64,000 nucleotides of DNA from Paratinospora sagittata (GCA_035771175.1 CM069589.1:26182201-26246200), one strand, 5' to 3'. Positions 11,801 through 26,587 are shown, numbered from the stretch's first letter. The notes: a model not told the origin generated them from the letters alone. Numbers and translations: made by a program.

Positions 11801-14800
11801 TTTTCATCCCATTTCTAACGCATGTTCAATCAGACAAATTGGAGTCAGAATGAAAACGTTATGGTTATTTTAAAGTTTCACACCGATCATTCAATTACTT
11901 CTCGTATGAATCGATAAGAAAAATTCAAATAGACTTACAGTTTAATCCTGACACTGATATGAGTTAATAAAAAGGCGTTGAAAATATTGTTTCTTCTTCT
12001 TTCCAAGGAATGTGCAATCACTCAAATTGGAGTCCGGAAGAAAACGTTATGGCTATTTTAATGTTTGTTACCCATTGACCACCGTATTTGTGAATCTAAT
12101 CAGCAATCAAAATCAAAAAGCCTTAGCCATTTCTTTGGAAGTATGATTTGAGTTATTCGAAAGACGTTCAAAATATCGTTTCTTCCTCTTTTCAAAGCAT
12201 TTTTAATCACTCAAACTGGAGTCAGGAATAAAATGTTATGGCTATTTGAATATTTTATCCCGATCAATCAACATACATATCGACCAAATCGTGATGAAAT
12301 CTTCAAAAAGCCATAACTTTTTATCCCGACTTTGATTTCAAGGAGTGAAAAAGAATTGAAAATGCCTTTTCTTCCCATTTCTAACGCATGTTCAATCAGA
12401 CAAATTGGAGTCAGAATGAAAACGTTATGGTTATTTTAAAGTTTCACACCGATCATTCAATTACTTCTCGTATGAATCGATAAGAAAAATTCAAATAGAC
12501 TTACAGTTTAATCCTGACACTGATATGAGTTAATAAAAAGGCGTTGAAAATATTGTTTCTTCTTCTTTCCAAGGAATGTGCAATCACTCAAATTGGAGTC
12601 CGGAAGAAAACGTGATGGCTATTTTAATGTTTGTTACCCATTGACCACCGTACTTGTGAATCTAATCAGCAATCAAAATCAAAAAGCCTTAGCCATTTCT
12701 TTGGAAGTATGATTTGAGTTATTCGAAAGACGTTTAAAATATCGTTTCTTCCTCCTTTCAAAGCATTTTTAATCACTCAATATGGAGTCAGGAATAAAAT
12801 GTTATGGCTATTTGAATATTTTATCCCGATCAATCAACTTACTTATCGACCAAATCGTGAAGAAATGTTCAAAAAGCCATAACTTTTTATCCCGACTTTG
12901 ATTTCAAGGAGTGAAAAAGAATTGAAAATGCCTTTTCTTCCCATTTCTAACGCATGTTCAATCAGACAAATTGGAGTCAGAATGAAAACGTTATGGTTAT
13001 TTTAAAGTTTCACACCGATCATTCAATTACTTCTCGTATGAATCGATAAGAAAAATTCAAATAGACTTACAGTTTAATCCTGACACTGATATGAGTTAAT
13101 AAAAAGGCGTTGAAAATATTGTTTCTTCTTCTTTCCAAGGAATGTGCAATCGCTCAAATTGGAGTCCGGAAGAAAACGTTATGGCTATTTTAATGTTTGT
13201 TACCCATTGACCACCGTACTTGTGAATCTAATCAGCAATCAAAATCAAAAAGCCTTAGCCATTTCTTTGGAAGTATGATTTGAGTTATTCGAAAGACGTT
13301 TAAAATATCGTTTCTTCCTCCTTTCAAAGCATTTTTAATCACTCAATATGGAGTCAGGAATAAAATGTTATGGCTATTTGAATATTTTATCCCGATCAAT
13401 CAACTTACTTATCGACCAAATCGTGAAGAAATGTTCAAAAAGCCATGACTTTTTATCCCGACTTTGATTTCAAGGAGTGAAAAAGAATTGAAAATGCCTT
13501 TTCTTCCCATTTCTAATGCATGTTCAATCAGACAAATTGGAGTCAGAATGAAAACGTTATGGTTATTTTAAAGTTTCACACCGATCATTCAATTACTTCT
13601 CGTATGAATCGATAAGAAAAATTCAAATAGACTTACAGTTTAATCCTGACACTGATATGAGTTAATAAAAAGGCGTTGAAAATATTGTTTCTTCTTCTTT
13701 CCAAGGAATATGCAATCACTCAAATTGGAGTCCGGAAGAAAACGTTATGCCTATTTTAATGTTTGTTACCCATTGACCACCGTACTTGTGAATCTAATCA
13801 GCAATCAAAATCAAAAAGCCTTAGCTATTTCTTTGGAAGTATGATTTGAGTTATTCGAAAGACGTTTAAAATATCGTTTCTTCCTCCTTTCAAAGCATTT
13901 TTAATCACTCAATATGGAGTCAGGAATAAAATGTTATGGCTATTTGAATATTTTATCCCAATCAATCAACTTACTTATCGACCAAATCGTGAAGAAATGT
14001 TCAAAAAGCCATAACTTTTTATCCCGACTTTGATTCCAAGGAGTGAAAAAGAATTGAAAATGCCTTTTCATCCCATTTCTAACGCATGTTCAATCAGACA
14101 AATTGGAGTCAGAATGAAAACGTTATGGTTATTTTAAAGTTTCACACCGATCATTCAATTACTTCTCGTATGAATCGATAAGAAAAATTCAAATAGACTT
14201 ACAGTTTAATCCTGACACTGATATGAGTTAATAAAAAGGCGTTGAAAATATTGTTTCTTCTTCTTTCCAAGGAATGTGCAATCACTCAAATTGGAGTCCG
14301 GAAGAAAACGTTATGGCTATTTTAATGTTTGTTACCCATTGACCACCGTATTTGTGAATCTAATCAGCAATCAAAATCAAAAAGCCTTAGCCATTTCTTT
14401 GGAAGTATGATTTGAGTTATTCGAAAGACGTTCAAAATATCGTTTCTTCCTCTTTTCAAAGCATTTTTAATCACTCAAACTGGAGTCAGGAATAAAATGT
14501 TATGGCTATTTGAATATTTTATCCCGATCAATCAACATACATATCGACCAAATCGTGAAGAAATCTTCAAAAAGCCATAACTTTTTATCCCGACTTTGAT
14601 TTCAAGGAGTGAAAAAGAATTGAAAATGCCTTTTCTTCCCATTTCTAACGCATGTTCAATCAGACAAATTGGAGTCAGAATGAAAACGTTATGGTTATTT
14701 TAAAGTTTCACACCGATCATTCAATTACTTCTCGTATGAATCGATAAGAAAAATTCAAATAGACTTACAGTTTAATCCTGACACTGATATGAGTTAATAA

Positions 14801-17326
14801 AAAGGTGTTGAAAATATTGTTTCTTCTTCTTTCCAAGGAATGTGCAATCACTCAAATTGGAGTCCGGAAGAAAACGTTATGGCTATTTTAATGTTTGTTA
14901 CCCATTGACCACCGTACTTGTGAATCTAATCAGCATTCAAAATCAAAAAGCCTTAGCCATTTCTTTGGAAGTATGATTTGAGTTATTCGAAAGACGTTTA
15001 AAATATCGTTTCTTCCTCCTTTCAAAGCATTTTTAATCACTCAATATGGAGTCAGGAATAAAATGTTATGGCTATTTGAATATTTTATCCCGATCAATCA
15101 ACTTACTTATCGACCAAATCGTGAAGAAATGTTCAAAAAGCCATAACTTTTTATCCCGACTTTGATTTCAAGGAGTGAAAAAGAATTGAAAATGCCTTTT
15201 CTTCCCATTTCTAACGCATGTTCAATTAGACAAATTGGAGTCAGAATGAAAACGTTATGGTTATTTTAAAGTTTCACACCGATCATTCAATTACTTCTCG
15301 TATGAATCGATAAGAAAAATTCAAATAGACTTACAGTTTAATCCTGACACTGATATGAGTTAATAAAAAGGCGTTGAAAATATTGTTTCTTCTTCTTTCC
15401 AAGGAATGTGCAATCACACAAATTGGAGTCCGGAAGAAAACGTTATGGCTATTTTAATGTTTGTTACCCATTGACCACCGTACTTGTGAATCTAATCAGC
15501 AATCAAAATCAAAAAGCCTTAGCCATTTCTTTGGAAGTATGATTTGAGTTATTCGAAAGACGTTTAAAATATCGTTTCTTCCTCCTTTCAAAGCATTTTT
15601 AATCACTCAATATGGAGTCAGGAATAAAATGTTATGGCTATTTGAATATTTTATCCCGATCAATCAACTTACTTATCGACCAAATCGTGAAGAAATCTTC
15701 AAAAAGCCATAACTTTTTATCCCGACTTTGATTTCAAGGAGTGAAAACGAATTGAAAATGCCTTTTCTTCCCATTTCTAACGCATGTTCAATCAGACAAA
15801 TTGGAGTCAGAATGAAAACGTTATGGTTATTTTAAAGTTTCACACCGATCATTCAATTACTTCTCGTATGAATCGATAAGAAAAATTCAAATAGACTTAC
15901 AGTTTAATCCTGACACTGATATGAGTTAATAAAAAGGCGTTGAAAATATTGTTTCTTCTTCTTTCTAAGGAATGTGCAATCACACAAATTGGAGTCCGGA
16001 AGAAAACGTTATGGCTATTTTAATTTTTGTTACCCATTGACCACCGTACTTGTGAATCTAATCAGTAATCAAAATCAAAAAGCCTTAGCCATTTCTTTGG
16101 AAGTATGATTTGAGTTATTCGAAAGACGTTTAAAATATCGTTTCTTCCTCCTTTCAAAGCATTTTTAATCACTCAATATGGAGTCAGGAATAAAATGTTA
16201 TGGCTATTTGAATATTTTATCCCGATCAGTCAACTTACTTATCGACCAAATCGTGAAGAAATGTTCAAAAAGCCATAACTTTTTATCCCGACTTTGATTT
16301 CAAGGAGTGAAAAAGAATTGAAAATGCCTTTTCTTCCCATTTCTAACGCATGTTCAATCAGACAAATTGGAGTCAGAATGAAAACGTTATGGTTATTTTA
16401 AAGTTTCGCACCGATCATTCAATTACTTCTCGTATGAATCGATAAGAAAAATTCAAATAGACTTACAGTTTAATCCTGACACTGATATGAGTTAATAAAA
16501 AGGCGTTGAAAATATTGTTTCTTCTTCTTTCCAAGGAATGTGCAATCACTCAAATTGGAGTCCGGATGAAAACGTTATGGCTATTTTAATGTTTGTTACC
16601 CATTGACCACCGTACTTGTGAATCTAATCAGCAATCAAAATCAAAAAGACTTAGCCATTTCTTTGGAAGTAAGATTTGAGTTATTCGAAAGACGTTCAAA
16701 ATATCGTTTCTTCCTCTTTTCAAAGCATTTTTAATCACTCAAACTGGAGTCAGGAATAAAATGTTATGGCTATTTGAATATTTTATCCCGATCAATCAAC
16801 ATACATATCGACCAAATCGTGAAGAAATCTTCAAAAAGCCATAACTTTTTATCCCGACTTTGATTTCAAGGAGTGAAAAAGAATTGAAAATGCCTTTTCT
16901 TCCCATTTCTAACGCATGTTCAATCAGACAAATTGGAGTCAGAATGAAAATGTTATGGTTATTTTAAAGTTTGACATCGATCATTCAATTACTTCTCGTA
17001 TGAATCGATAAGAAAAATTCAAATAGACTTACAGTTTAATCCTGACACTGATATGAGTTAATAAAAAGGCGTTGAAAATATTGTTTCTTCTTCTTTCCAA
17101 GGAATGTGCAATCACTCAAATTGAAGTCCGGAAGAAAATGTTATGGCTATTTTAATGTTTGTTACCCATTGACCACCGTACTTGTGAATCTAATCAGCAA
17201 TCAAAATCAAAAAGCCTTAGCCATTTCTTTGGAAGTATGATTTGAGTTATTCGAAAGACGTTTAAAATATCATTTCTTCCTCCTTTCAAAGCATTTTTAA
17301 TCACTCAAACTGGAGTCAGGAATAAA

Positions 17327-17533
17327 ATGTTATGGCTATTTGAATATTTTATCCCGATCAATCAACTTACATATCGACCAAATCATGAAGAAATGTTCAA
17401 AAAGCAAGAACTTTTTATCCCGACTTTGATTTCAAGGAGTGAAAAAGAATTGAAAATGCCTGTTCTTCCCATTTCTAACGCATGTTCAATCAGACAAATT
17501 GGAGTCAGAATGAAAACGTTATGGTTATTTTAA
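17327..17533 (+). other. Spurious 68-codon reading frame in satellite monomer 31 (not a gene)
   Basis: The frame runs from monomer base 347 to 553, across the B/C junction. In most copies it stops after 28 codons at the 'taa' of 'gccataac'; here that site reads 'gcaagaac'. It starts MLWLFEYF and ends MKTLWLF: these two ends are the same box read in the same frame, because subunits B and C are 189 bp (63 codons) apart. There is no ribosome-binding or splice context, no recognisable domain, and the frame is closed in nearly all of the 113 copies. Confidence 0.85.
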
Positions 17534-19799
17534 AGTTTCACACCGATCATTCAATTACTTCTCGTATGAATCGATAAGAAAAATTCAAATAGACTTACAG
17601 TTTAATCTTGACACTGATATGAGTTAATAAAAAGGCGTTGAAAATATTGTTTCTTCTTCTTTCCAAGGAATGTGCAATCACTCAAATTGGAGTCCGGAAG
17701 AAAACGTTATGGCTATTTTAATGTTTGTTACCCATTGACCACCGTACTTGTGAATCTAATCAGCAATCAAAATCAAAAAGCCTTAGCCATTTCTTTGGAA
17801 GTATGATTTGAGTTAATCGAAAGACGTTTAAAATATCGTTTCTTCCTCTTTTCAAAGCATTTTTAATCACTCAAACTGGAGTCAGGAATAAAATGTTATG
17901 GCTATTTGAATATTTTATCCCGATCAATCAACATACATATCGACCAAATCGTGAAGAAATCTTCAAAAAGCCATAACTTTTTATCCCGACTTTGATTTCA
18001 AGGAGTGAAAAAGAATTGAAAATGCCTGTTCTTCCCATTTCTAACGCATGTTCAATCAGACAAATTGGAGTCAGAATGAAAACGTTATGGTTATTTTAAA
18101 GTTTCACACCGATCATTCAATTACTTCTCGTATGAATCGATAAGAAAAATTCAAATAGACTTAGAGTTTAATCTTGACACTGATATGAGTTAATAAAAAG
18201 GCGTTGAAAATATTGTTTCTTCTTCTTTCCAAGGAATGTGCAATCACTCAAATTGGAGTCCGGAAGAAAACGTTATGGCTATTTTAATGTTTGTTACCCA
18301 TTGACCACCGTACTTGTGAATCTAATCAGCAATCAAAATCAAAAAGCCTTAGCCATTTCTTTGGAAGTATGATTTGAGTTATTCGAAAGACGTTTAAAAT
18401 ATCGTTTCTTCCTCTTTTCAAAGCATTTTTAATCACTCAAACTGGAGTCAGGAATAAAATGTTATGGCTATTTGAATATTTTATCCCGATCAATCAACAT
18501 ACATATCGACCAAATCGTGAAGAATCTTCAAAAAGCCATAACTTTTTATCCCGACGTTGATTTCAAGGAGTGAAAAAGAATTGAAAATGCCTTTTCTTCC
18601 CATTTCTAACGCATGTTCAATCAGACAAATTGGAGTCAGAATGAAAACGTTATGGTTATTTTAAAGTTTCACACCGATCATTCAATTACTTCTCGTATGA
18701 ATCGATAAGAAAAATTCAAATAGACTTACAGTTTAATCCTGACACTGATATGAGTTAATAAAAAGGCGTTGAAAATATTGTTTCTTCTTCTTTCCAAGGA
18801 GTGTGCAATCACTCAAATTGGAGTACGAAAGAAAACGTTATGGCTATTTTAATGTTTGTTACCCATTGACCACCATACTTGTGAATCTAATCAGCAATCA
18901 AAATCAAAAAGCCTTAGCCATTTCTTTGGAAGTATGATTTGAGTTATTCGAAAGACGTTTAAAATATCGTTTCTTCCTCCTTTCAAAGCATTTTTAATCA
19001 CTCAATATGGAGTCAGGAATAAAATGTTATGGCTATTTGAATATTTTATCCCGATCAATCAACTTACTTATCGACCAAATCGTGAAGAAATGTTCAAAAA
19101 GCCATAACTTTTTATCCCGACTTTGATTTCAAGGAGTGAAAAAGAATTGAAAATGCCTTTTCTTCCCATTTCTAACGCATGTTCAATCAGACAAATTGGA
19201 GTCAGAATGAAAACGTTATGGTTATTTTAAAGTTTCACACCGATCATTCAATTACTTCTCGTATGAATCGATAAGAAAAATTCAAATAGACTTACAGTTT
19301 AATCCTGACACTGATATGAGTTAATAAAAAGGCGTTGAAAATATTGTTTCTTCTTCTTTCCAAGGAATGTGCAATCACTCAAATTGGAGTCCGGAAGAAA
19401 ACGTTATGGCTATTTTAATGTTTGTTACCCATTGACCACCGTACTTGTGAATCTAATCAGCAATCAAAATCAAAAAGACTTAGCCATTTCTTTGGAAGTA
19501 TGATTTGAGTTATTCGAAAGACGTTTAAAATATCGTTTCTTCCTCCTTTCAAAGCATTTTTAATCACTCAAACTGGAGTCAGGAATAAAATGTTATGGCT
19601 ATTTGAATATTTTATCCCGATCAGTCAACTTACTTATCGACCAAATCGTGAAGAAATGTTCAAAAAGCCATAACTTTTTATCCCGAGTTTGATTTCAAGG
19701 AGTGAAAAGAGAACTGAAAATGCCTTTTCTTCCCATTTCTAACGCATGTTCAATCAGACAAATTGGAGTCAGATTGAAAACGTAATGGTTATTTTAAAG

Positions 19800-19817
19800 T
19801 TTCACACCTACTTCTCG
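19800..19817 (+). other. 11-bp deletion junction between monomers 35 and 36
   Basis: The usual 'cacaccgatcattcaatta' is reduced to 'cacaccta', removing 'gatcattcaat' across the C/A subunit seam. The preceding box has 'cagattg' and 'cgtaatgg', and the preceding monomer carries 'aaaaagactt' and 'gatcagtcaact', the same companions seen at the other three junctions. Confidence 0.9.
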
Positions 19818-22800
19818 TATGAATCGATAAGAAAAATTCAAATAGACTTACAGTTTAATCCTGACACTGATATGAGTTAATAAAAAGGCGTTGAAAATAT
19901 TGTTTCTTCTTCTTTCCAAGGAATGTGCAATCACTCAAATTGGAGTCCGGAAGAAAACGTTATGGCTATTTTAATGTTTGTTACCCATTGACCACCGTAC
20001 TTGTGAATCTAATCAGCAATCAAAATCAAAAAGCCTTAGCCATTTCTTTGGAAGTATGATTTGAGTTATTCGAAAGACGTTTAAAATATCGTTTCTTTCT
20101 CCTTTCAAAGCATTTTTAATCACTCAATATGGAGTCAGGAATAAAATGTTATGGCTATTTGAATATTTTATCCCGATCAATCAACTTACTTATCGACCAA
20201 ATCGTGAAGAAATGTTCAAAAAGCCATAACTTTTTATCCCGACTTTGATTTCAAGGAGTGAAAAAGAATTGAAAATGCCTTTTCTTCCCATTTCTAACGC
20301 ATGTTCAATCAGACAAATTGGAGTCAGAATGAAAACGTTATGGTTATTTTAAAGTTTCACACCGATCATTCAATTACTTCTCGTATGAATCGATAAGAAA
20401 AATTCAAATAGACTTACAGTTTAATCCTGACACTGATATGAGTTAATAAAAAGGCGTTGAAAATATTGTTTCTTCTTCTTTCCAAGGAATGTGCAATCAC
20501 TCAAATTGGAGTCCGGAAGAAAACGTTATGGCTATTTTAATGTTTGTTACCCATTGACCACCGTACTTGTGAATCTAATCAGCAATCAAAATCAAAAAGC
20601 CTTAGCCATTTCTTTGGAAGTATGATTTGAGTTATTCGAAAGACGTTCAAAATATCATTTCTCCCTCTTTTCAAAGCATTTTTAATCACTCAAACTGGAG
20701 TCAGGAATAAAATGTTATGGCTATTTGAATATTTTATCCCGATCAATCAACATACATATCGACCAAATCGTGAAGAAATCTTCAAAAAGCCATAACTTTT
20801 TATCCCGACTTTGATTTCAAGGAGTGAAAAAGAATTGAAAATGCCTTTTCTTCCCATTTCTAACGCATGTTCAATCAGACAAATTGGAGTCAGAATGAAA
20901 ACGTTATGGTTATTTTAAAGTTTCACACCGATCATTCAATTACTTCTCGTATGAATCGATAAGAAAAATTCAAATAGACTTACAGTTTAATCCTGACACT
21001 GATATGAGTTAATAAAAAGGCGTTGAAAATATTGTTTCTTCTTCTTTCCAAGGAATGTGCAATCACTCAAATTGGAGTCCGGAAGAAAACGTTATGGCTA
21101 TTTTAATGTTTGTTACCCATTGACCACCGTACTTGTGAATCTAATCAGCAATCAAAATCAAAAAGCCTTAGCCATTTCTTTGGAAGTATGATTTGAGTTA
21201 TTCGAAAGACGTTCAAAATATCGTTTCTTCCTCTTTTCAAAGCATTTTTAATCACTCAAACTGGAGTCAGGAATAAAATGTTATGGCTATTTGAATATTT
21301 TATCCCGATCAATCAACATACATATCGACCAAATCGTGAAGAAATCTTCAAAAAGCCATAACTTTTTATCCCGACTTTGATTTCAAGGAGTGAAAAAGAA
21401 TTGAAAATGCCTTTTCTTCCCATTTCTAACGCATGTTCAATCAGACAAATTGGAGTCAGAATGAAAACGTTATGGTTATTTTAAAGTTTCACACCGATCA
21501 TTCAATTACTTCTCGTATGAATCGATAAGAAAAATTCAAATAGACTTACAGTTTAATCCTGACACTGATATGAGTTAATAAAAAGGCGTTGAAAATATTG
21601 TTTCTTCTTCTTTCCAAGGAATGTGCAATCACTCAAATTGGAGTCCGAAAGAAAACGTTATGGCTATTTTAATGTTTGTTACCCATTGACCACCGTACTT
21701 GTGAATCTAATCAGCAATCAAAATCAAAAAGCCTTAGCCATTTCTTTGGAAGTATGATTTGAGTTATTCGAAAGACGTTTAAAATATCGTTTCTTCCTCC
21801 TTTCAAAGCATTTTTAATCACTCAATATGGAGTCAGGAATAAAATGTTATGGCTATTTGAATATTTTATCCCGATCAATCAACTTACTTATCGACCAAAT
21901 CGTGAAGAAATCTTCAAAAAGCCATAACTTTTTATCCCGACTTTGATTTCAAGGAGTGAAAAACAATTGAAAATGCCTTTTCTTCCCATTTCTAACGCAT
22001 GTTCAATCAGACAAATTGGAGTCAGAATGAAAACGTTATGGTTATTTTAAAGTTTCACACCGATCATTCAATTACTTCTCGTATGAATCGATAAGAAAAA
22101 TTCAAATAGACTTACAGTTTAATCCTGACACTGATATGAGTTAATAAAAAGGCGTTGAAAATATTGTTTCTTCTTCTTTCCAAGGAATGTGCAATCACTC
22201 AAATTGGAGTCCGGAAGAAAACGTTATGGCTATTTTAATGTTTGTTACCCATTGACCACCGTACTTGTGAATCTAATCAGCAATCAAAATAAAAAAGACT
22301 TAGCCATTTCTTTGGAAGTATGATTTGAGTTATTCGAAAGACGTTCAAAACATCGTTTCTTCCTCTTTTCAAAGCATTTTTAATCACTCAAACTGGAGTC
22401 AGGAATAAAATGTTATGGCTATTTGAATATTTTATCCCGATCAATCAACATACATATCGACCAAATCGTGAAGAAATGTTCAAAAAGCCATAACTTTCTA
22501 TCCCGACTTTGATTTCAAGGAGTGAAAAAGAATTGAAAATGCCTTTTCTTCCCATTTCTAACGCATGTTCAATCAGAAAAATTGGAGTCAGAATGAAAAT
22601 GTTATGGTTATTTTAAAGTTTGACATCGATCATTCAATTACTTCTCGTATGAATCGATAAGAAAAATTCAAATAGACTTACAGTTTAATCCTGACACTGA
22701 TATGAGTTAATAAAAAGGCGTTGAAAATATTGTTTCTTCTTCTTTCCAAGGAATGTGAAATCACTCAAATTGGAGTCCGGAAGAAAACGGTATGGCTATT

Positions 22801-23750
22801 TTAATGTTTGTTACCCATTGACCACCGTACTTGTGAATCTAATCAGCAATCAAAATCAAAAAGCCTTAGCCATTTCTTTGGAAGTATGATTTGAGTTATT
22901 CGAAAGACGTTTAAAATATCGTTTCTTCCTCCTTTCAAAGCATTTTTAATCACTCAAACTGTAGTCAGGAATAAAATGTTATGGCTATTTGAATATTTTA
23001 TCCCGATCAATCAACTTACATATCGACCAAATCGTGAAGAAATGTTCAAAAAGCCATAACTTTTTATCCCGACTTTGATTTCAAGGAGTGAAAAAGAATT
23101 GAAAATGCCTGTTCTTCCCATTTCTAACGCATGTTCAATCAGACAAATTGGAGTCAGAATGAAAACGTTATGGTTATTTTAAAGCTTCACACCGATCATT
23201 CAATTACTTCTCGTATGAATCGATAAGAAAAATTCAAATAGACTTACAGTTTAATCCTGACACTGATATGAGTTAATAAAAAGGCGTTGAAAATATTGTT
23301 TCTTCTTCTTTCCAAGGAATGTGCAATCACTCAAATTGGAGTCCAGAAGAAAACGTTATGCCTATTTTAATGTTTGTTACCCATTGACCACCGTACTTGT
23401 GAATCTAATCAGCAATCAAAATCAAAAAGACTTAGCCATTTCTTTGGAAGTATGATTTGAGTTATTCGAAAGACGTTTAAAATATCGTTTCTTCCTCCTT
23501 TCAAAGCATTTTTAATCTCTCAAACTGGAGTCAGGAATAAAATGTTATGGCTATTTGAATATTTTATCCCGATCAGTCAACTTACTTATCGACCAAATCG
23601 TGAAGAAATGTTCAGAAAGCCATAACTTTTTATCCCGACTTTGATTTCAAGGAGTGAAAAAGAACTGAAAATGCCTTTTCTTCCCATTTCTAACGCATGT
23701 TCAATCAGACAAATTGGAGTCATAATGAAAACGTAATGGTTATTTTAAAG

Positions 23751-23768
23751 TTTCACTCCTACTTCTCG
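23751..23768 (+). other. 11-bp deletion junction between monomers 42 and 43
   Basis: Same deletion as at 19.8 kb, 3951 bp downstream (7 x 566 - 11). Here the left side reads 'cactcct' rather than 'cacacct', a later substitution. It is preceded by 'cataatg' and 'cgtaatgg'. Confidence 0.9.
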
Positions 23769-25228
23769 TATGAATCGATAAGAAAAATTCAAATAGACTT
23801 ACAGTTTAATCCTGACACTGATATGAGTTAATAAAAAGGCGTTGAAAATATTGTTTCTTCTTCTTTCCAAGGAATGTGCAATCACTCAAATTGGAGTCCG
23901 GAAGAAAACGTTATGGCTATTTTAATGTTTGTTACCCATTGACCACCGTACTTGTGAATCTAATCAGCAATCAAAATCAAAAAGACTTAGCCATTTCTTT
24001 GGAAGTATGATTTGAGTTATTCGAAAGACGTTTAAAATATCGTTTCTTCCTCCTTTCAAAGCATTTTTAATCACTCAATATGGAGTCAGGAATAAAATGT
24101 TATGGCTATTTGAATATTTTATCCCGATCAATCAACTTACTTATCGACCAAATCGTGAAGAAATCTTCAAAAAGCCATAACTTTTTATCCCGACTTTGAT
24201 TTCAAGGAGTGAAAAAGAATTGAAAATGCCTTTTCTTCCCATTTCTAACGCATGTTCAATCAGACAAATTGGAGTCAGAATGAAAACGTTATGGTTATTT
24301 TAAAGTTTCACACCGATCATTCAATTACTTCTCGTATGAATCGTTAAGAAAAATTCAAATAGACTTACAGTTTAATCCTGACACTGATATGAGTTAATAA
24401 AAAGGCGTTGAAAATATTGTTTCTTCTTCTTTCCAAGGAATGTGCAATCACTCAAATTGGAGTCCGGAAGAAAACGTTATGGCTATTTTAATGTTTGTAA
24501 CCCATTGACCACCGTACTTGTGAATCTAATCAGCAATCAAAATCAAAAAGCCTTAGCCATTTTTTTGGAAGTATGATTTGAGTTATTCGAAAGACGTTCA
24601 AAATATCGTTTCTTCCTCTTTTCAAAGCATTTTTAATCACTCAAACTGGAGTCAGGAATAAAATGTTATGGCTATTTGAATATTTTATCCCGATCAAGCA
24701 ACATACATATCGACCAAATCGTGAAGAAATCTTCAAAAAGCCATAACTTTTTATCCCGACTTTGATTTCAAGGAGTGAAAAAGAATTGAAACTGCCTTTT
24801 CTTCCCATTTCTAACGCATGTTCAATCAGACAAATTGGAGTCAGAATGAAAACGTTATGGTTATTTTAAAGTTTCACACCGATCATTCAATTACTTCTCG
24901 TATGAATCGATAAGAAAAATTCAAATAGACTTACTGTTTAATCCTGACACTGATATGAGTTAATAAAAAGGCGTTGAAAATATTGTTTCTTCTTCTTTCC
25001 AAGGAATGTGCAATCACTCAAATTGGAGTCCGGAAGAAAACGTTATGGCTATTTTAATGTTTGTTACCCATTGACCACCGTACTTGTGAATCTAATCAGC
25101 AATCAAAATCAAAAAGCCTTAGCCATTTCTTTGGAAGTATGATTTGAGTTATTCGAAAGACGTTTAAAATATCGTTTCTTCCTCCTTTCAAAGCATTTTT
25201 AATCACTCAAACTGTAGTCAGGAATAAA

Positions 25229-25435
25229 ATGTTATGGCTATTTGAATATTTTATCCCGATCAATCAACTTACATATCGACCAAATCGTGAAGAAATGTTC
25301 AAAAAGCCAGAACTTTTTATCCCGACTTTGATTTCAAGGAGTGAAAAAGAATTGAAAATGCCTGTTCTTCCCATTTCTAACGCATGTTCAATCAGACAAA
25401 TTGGAGTCAGAATGAAAACGTTATGGTTATTTTAA
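25229..25435 (+). other. Spurious 68-codon reading frame in satellite monomer 45 (not a gene)
   Basis: Same frame at the same monomer position as the one near 17.3 kb, opened because 'gccataac' reads 'gccagaac'. The two translations differ at two residues (N20 H/R, then Q/P at the opened site). The parent monomers share 'caacttacata' and 'cctgttcttcc', so they are probably relatives; monomer 41 (22630) shares these too but keeps the stop. Confidence 0.85.
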
Positions 25436-26569
25436 AGTTTCACACCGATCATTCAATTACTTCTCGTATGAATCGATAAGAAAAATTCAAATAGACTTAC
25501 AGTTTAATCCTGACACTGATATGAGTTAATAAAAAGGCGTTGAAAATATTGTTTCTTCTTCTTTCCAAGGAATGTGCAATCACTCAAATTGGAGTCCGGA
25601 AGAAAACGTAATGGCTATTTTAATGTTTGTTACCCATTGACCACCGTACTTGTGAATCTAATCAGCAATCAAAATCAAAAAGCCTTAGCCATTTCTTTGG
25701 AAGTATGATTTGAGTTATTCGAAAGACGTTTAAAATATCGTTTCTTCCTCCTTTAAAAGCATTTTTAATCACTCAATATGGAGTCAGGAATAAAATGTTA
25801 TGGCTATTTGAATATTTTATCCCGATCAATCAACTTACTTATCGACCAAATCGTGAAGAAATGTTCAAAAAGCCATAACTTTTTATCCCGACTTTGATTT
25901 CAAGGAGTGAAAAAGAATTGAAAATGCCTTTTCTTCCCATTTCTAACGCATGTTCAATCAGACAAATTGGAGTCAGAATGAAAACGTTATGGTTATTTTA
26001 AAGTTTCACACCGATCATTCAATTACTTCTCGTATGAATCGATAAGAAAAATTCAAATAGACTTACAGTTTAATCCTGACACTGATATGAGTTAATAAAA
26101 AGGCGTTGAAAATATTGTTTCTTCTTCTTTCCAAGGAATGTGCAATCACTAAAATTGGAGTCCGGATGAAAACGTTATGGCTATTTTAATGTTTGTTACC
26201 CATTGACCACCGTACTTGTGAATCTAATCAGCAATCAAAATCAAAAAGACTTAGCCATTTCTTTGGAAGTATGATTTGAGTTATTCGAAAGACGTTTAAA
26301 ATATCGTTTCTTCCTCCTTTCAAAGCATTTTTAATCACTCAAACTGGAGTCAGGAATAAAATGTTATGGCTATTTGAATATTTTATCCCGATCAGTCAAC
26401 TTACTTATCGACCAAATCGTGAAGAAATGTTCAAAAAGCCATAACTTTTTATCCCGACTTTGATTTCAAGGAGTGAAAAAGAACTGAAAATGCCTTTTCT
26501 TCCCATTTCTAACGCATGTTCAATCAGACAAATTGGAGTCATAATGAAAACGTAATGGTTATTTTAAAG

Positions 26570-26587
26570 TTTCACACCTACTTCTCG
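26570..26587 (+). other. 11-bp deletion junction between monomers 47 and 48
   Basis: Same deletion, 2819 bp after the previous one (5 x 566 - 11). The preceding monomer shares 'aaaaagactt', 'gatcagtcaact', 'gaactg', 'cataatg' and 'cgtaatgg' with monomers 42 and 50. Confidence 0.9.

Larger units (their letters stand above)
1133..15282 (+). repeat. Region I: three-monomer higher-order repeat (about 1698 bp), monomers 3-27
   Basis: Three monomer types recur in the order B', A, B. B' has the 'caatatgg' haplotype plus 'ttttcatccc', usually with 'cccaatcaatc' and 'gattccaagg'. A has 'cgttcaaaat', 'caacatacat' and 'aaatcttc'. B has 'caatatgg', 'caacttactt' and 'aaatgttc'. Monomers 3-5, 6-8 and 9-11 are three consecutive B'-A-B units (1133-6226). 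Later units are 15-17, 21-23 and 25-27, with extra B-like monomers between them (12-14, 18-20, 24). Private markers keep the spacing: 'accgtatttgtg' recurs after 1698, 1698 and 2264 bp (8-14.4 kb), and 'ggaatatgca' after 5094, 3396 and 2264 bp (3-13.7 kb), all multiples of 566. Confidence 0.8.

Noticed and set aside
17327..17533. Possible small protein-coding gene
   Set aside because: The same frame is closed by a stop in nearly all of the 113 copies, no domain is recognisable, and the 566-bp period breaks frame at every monomer.
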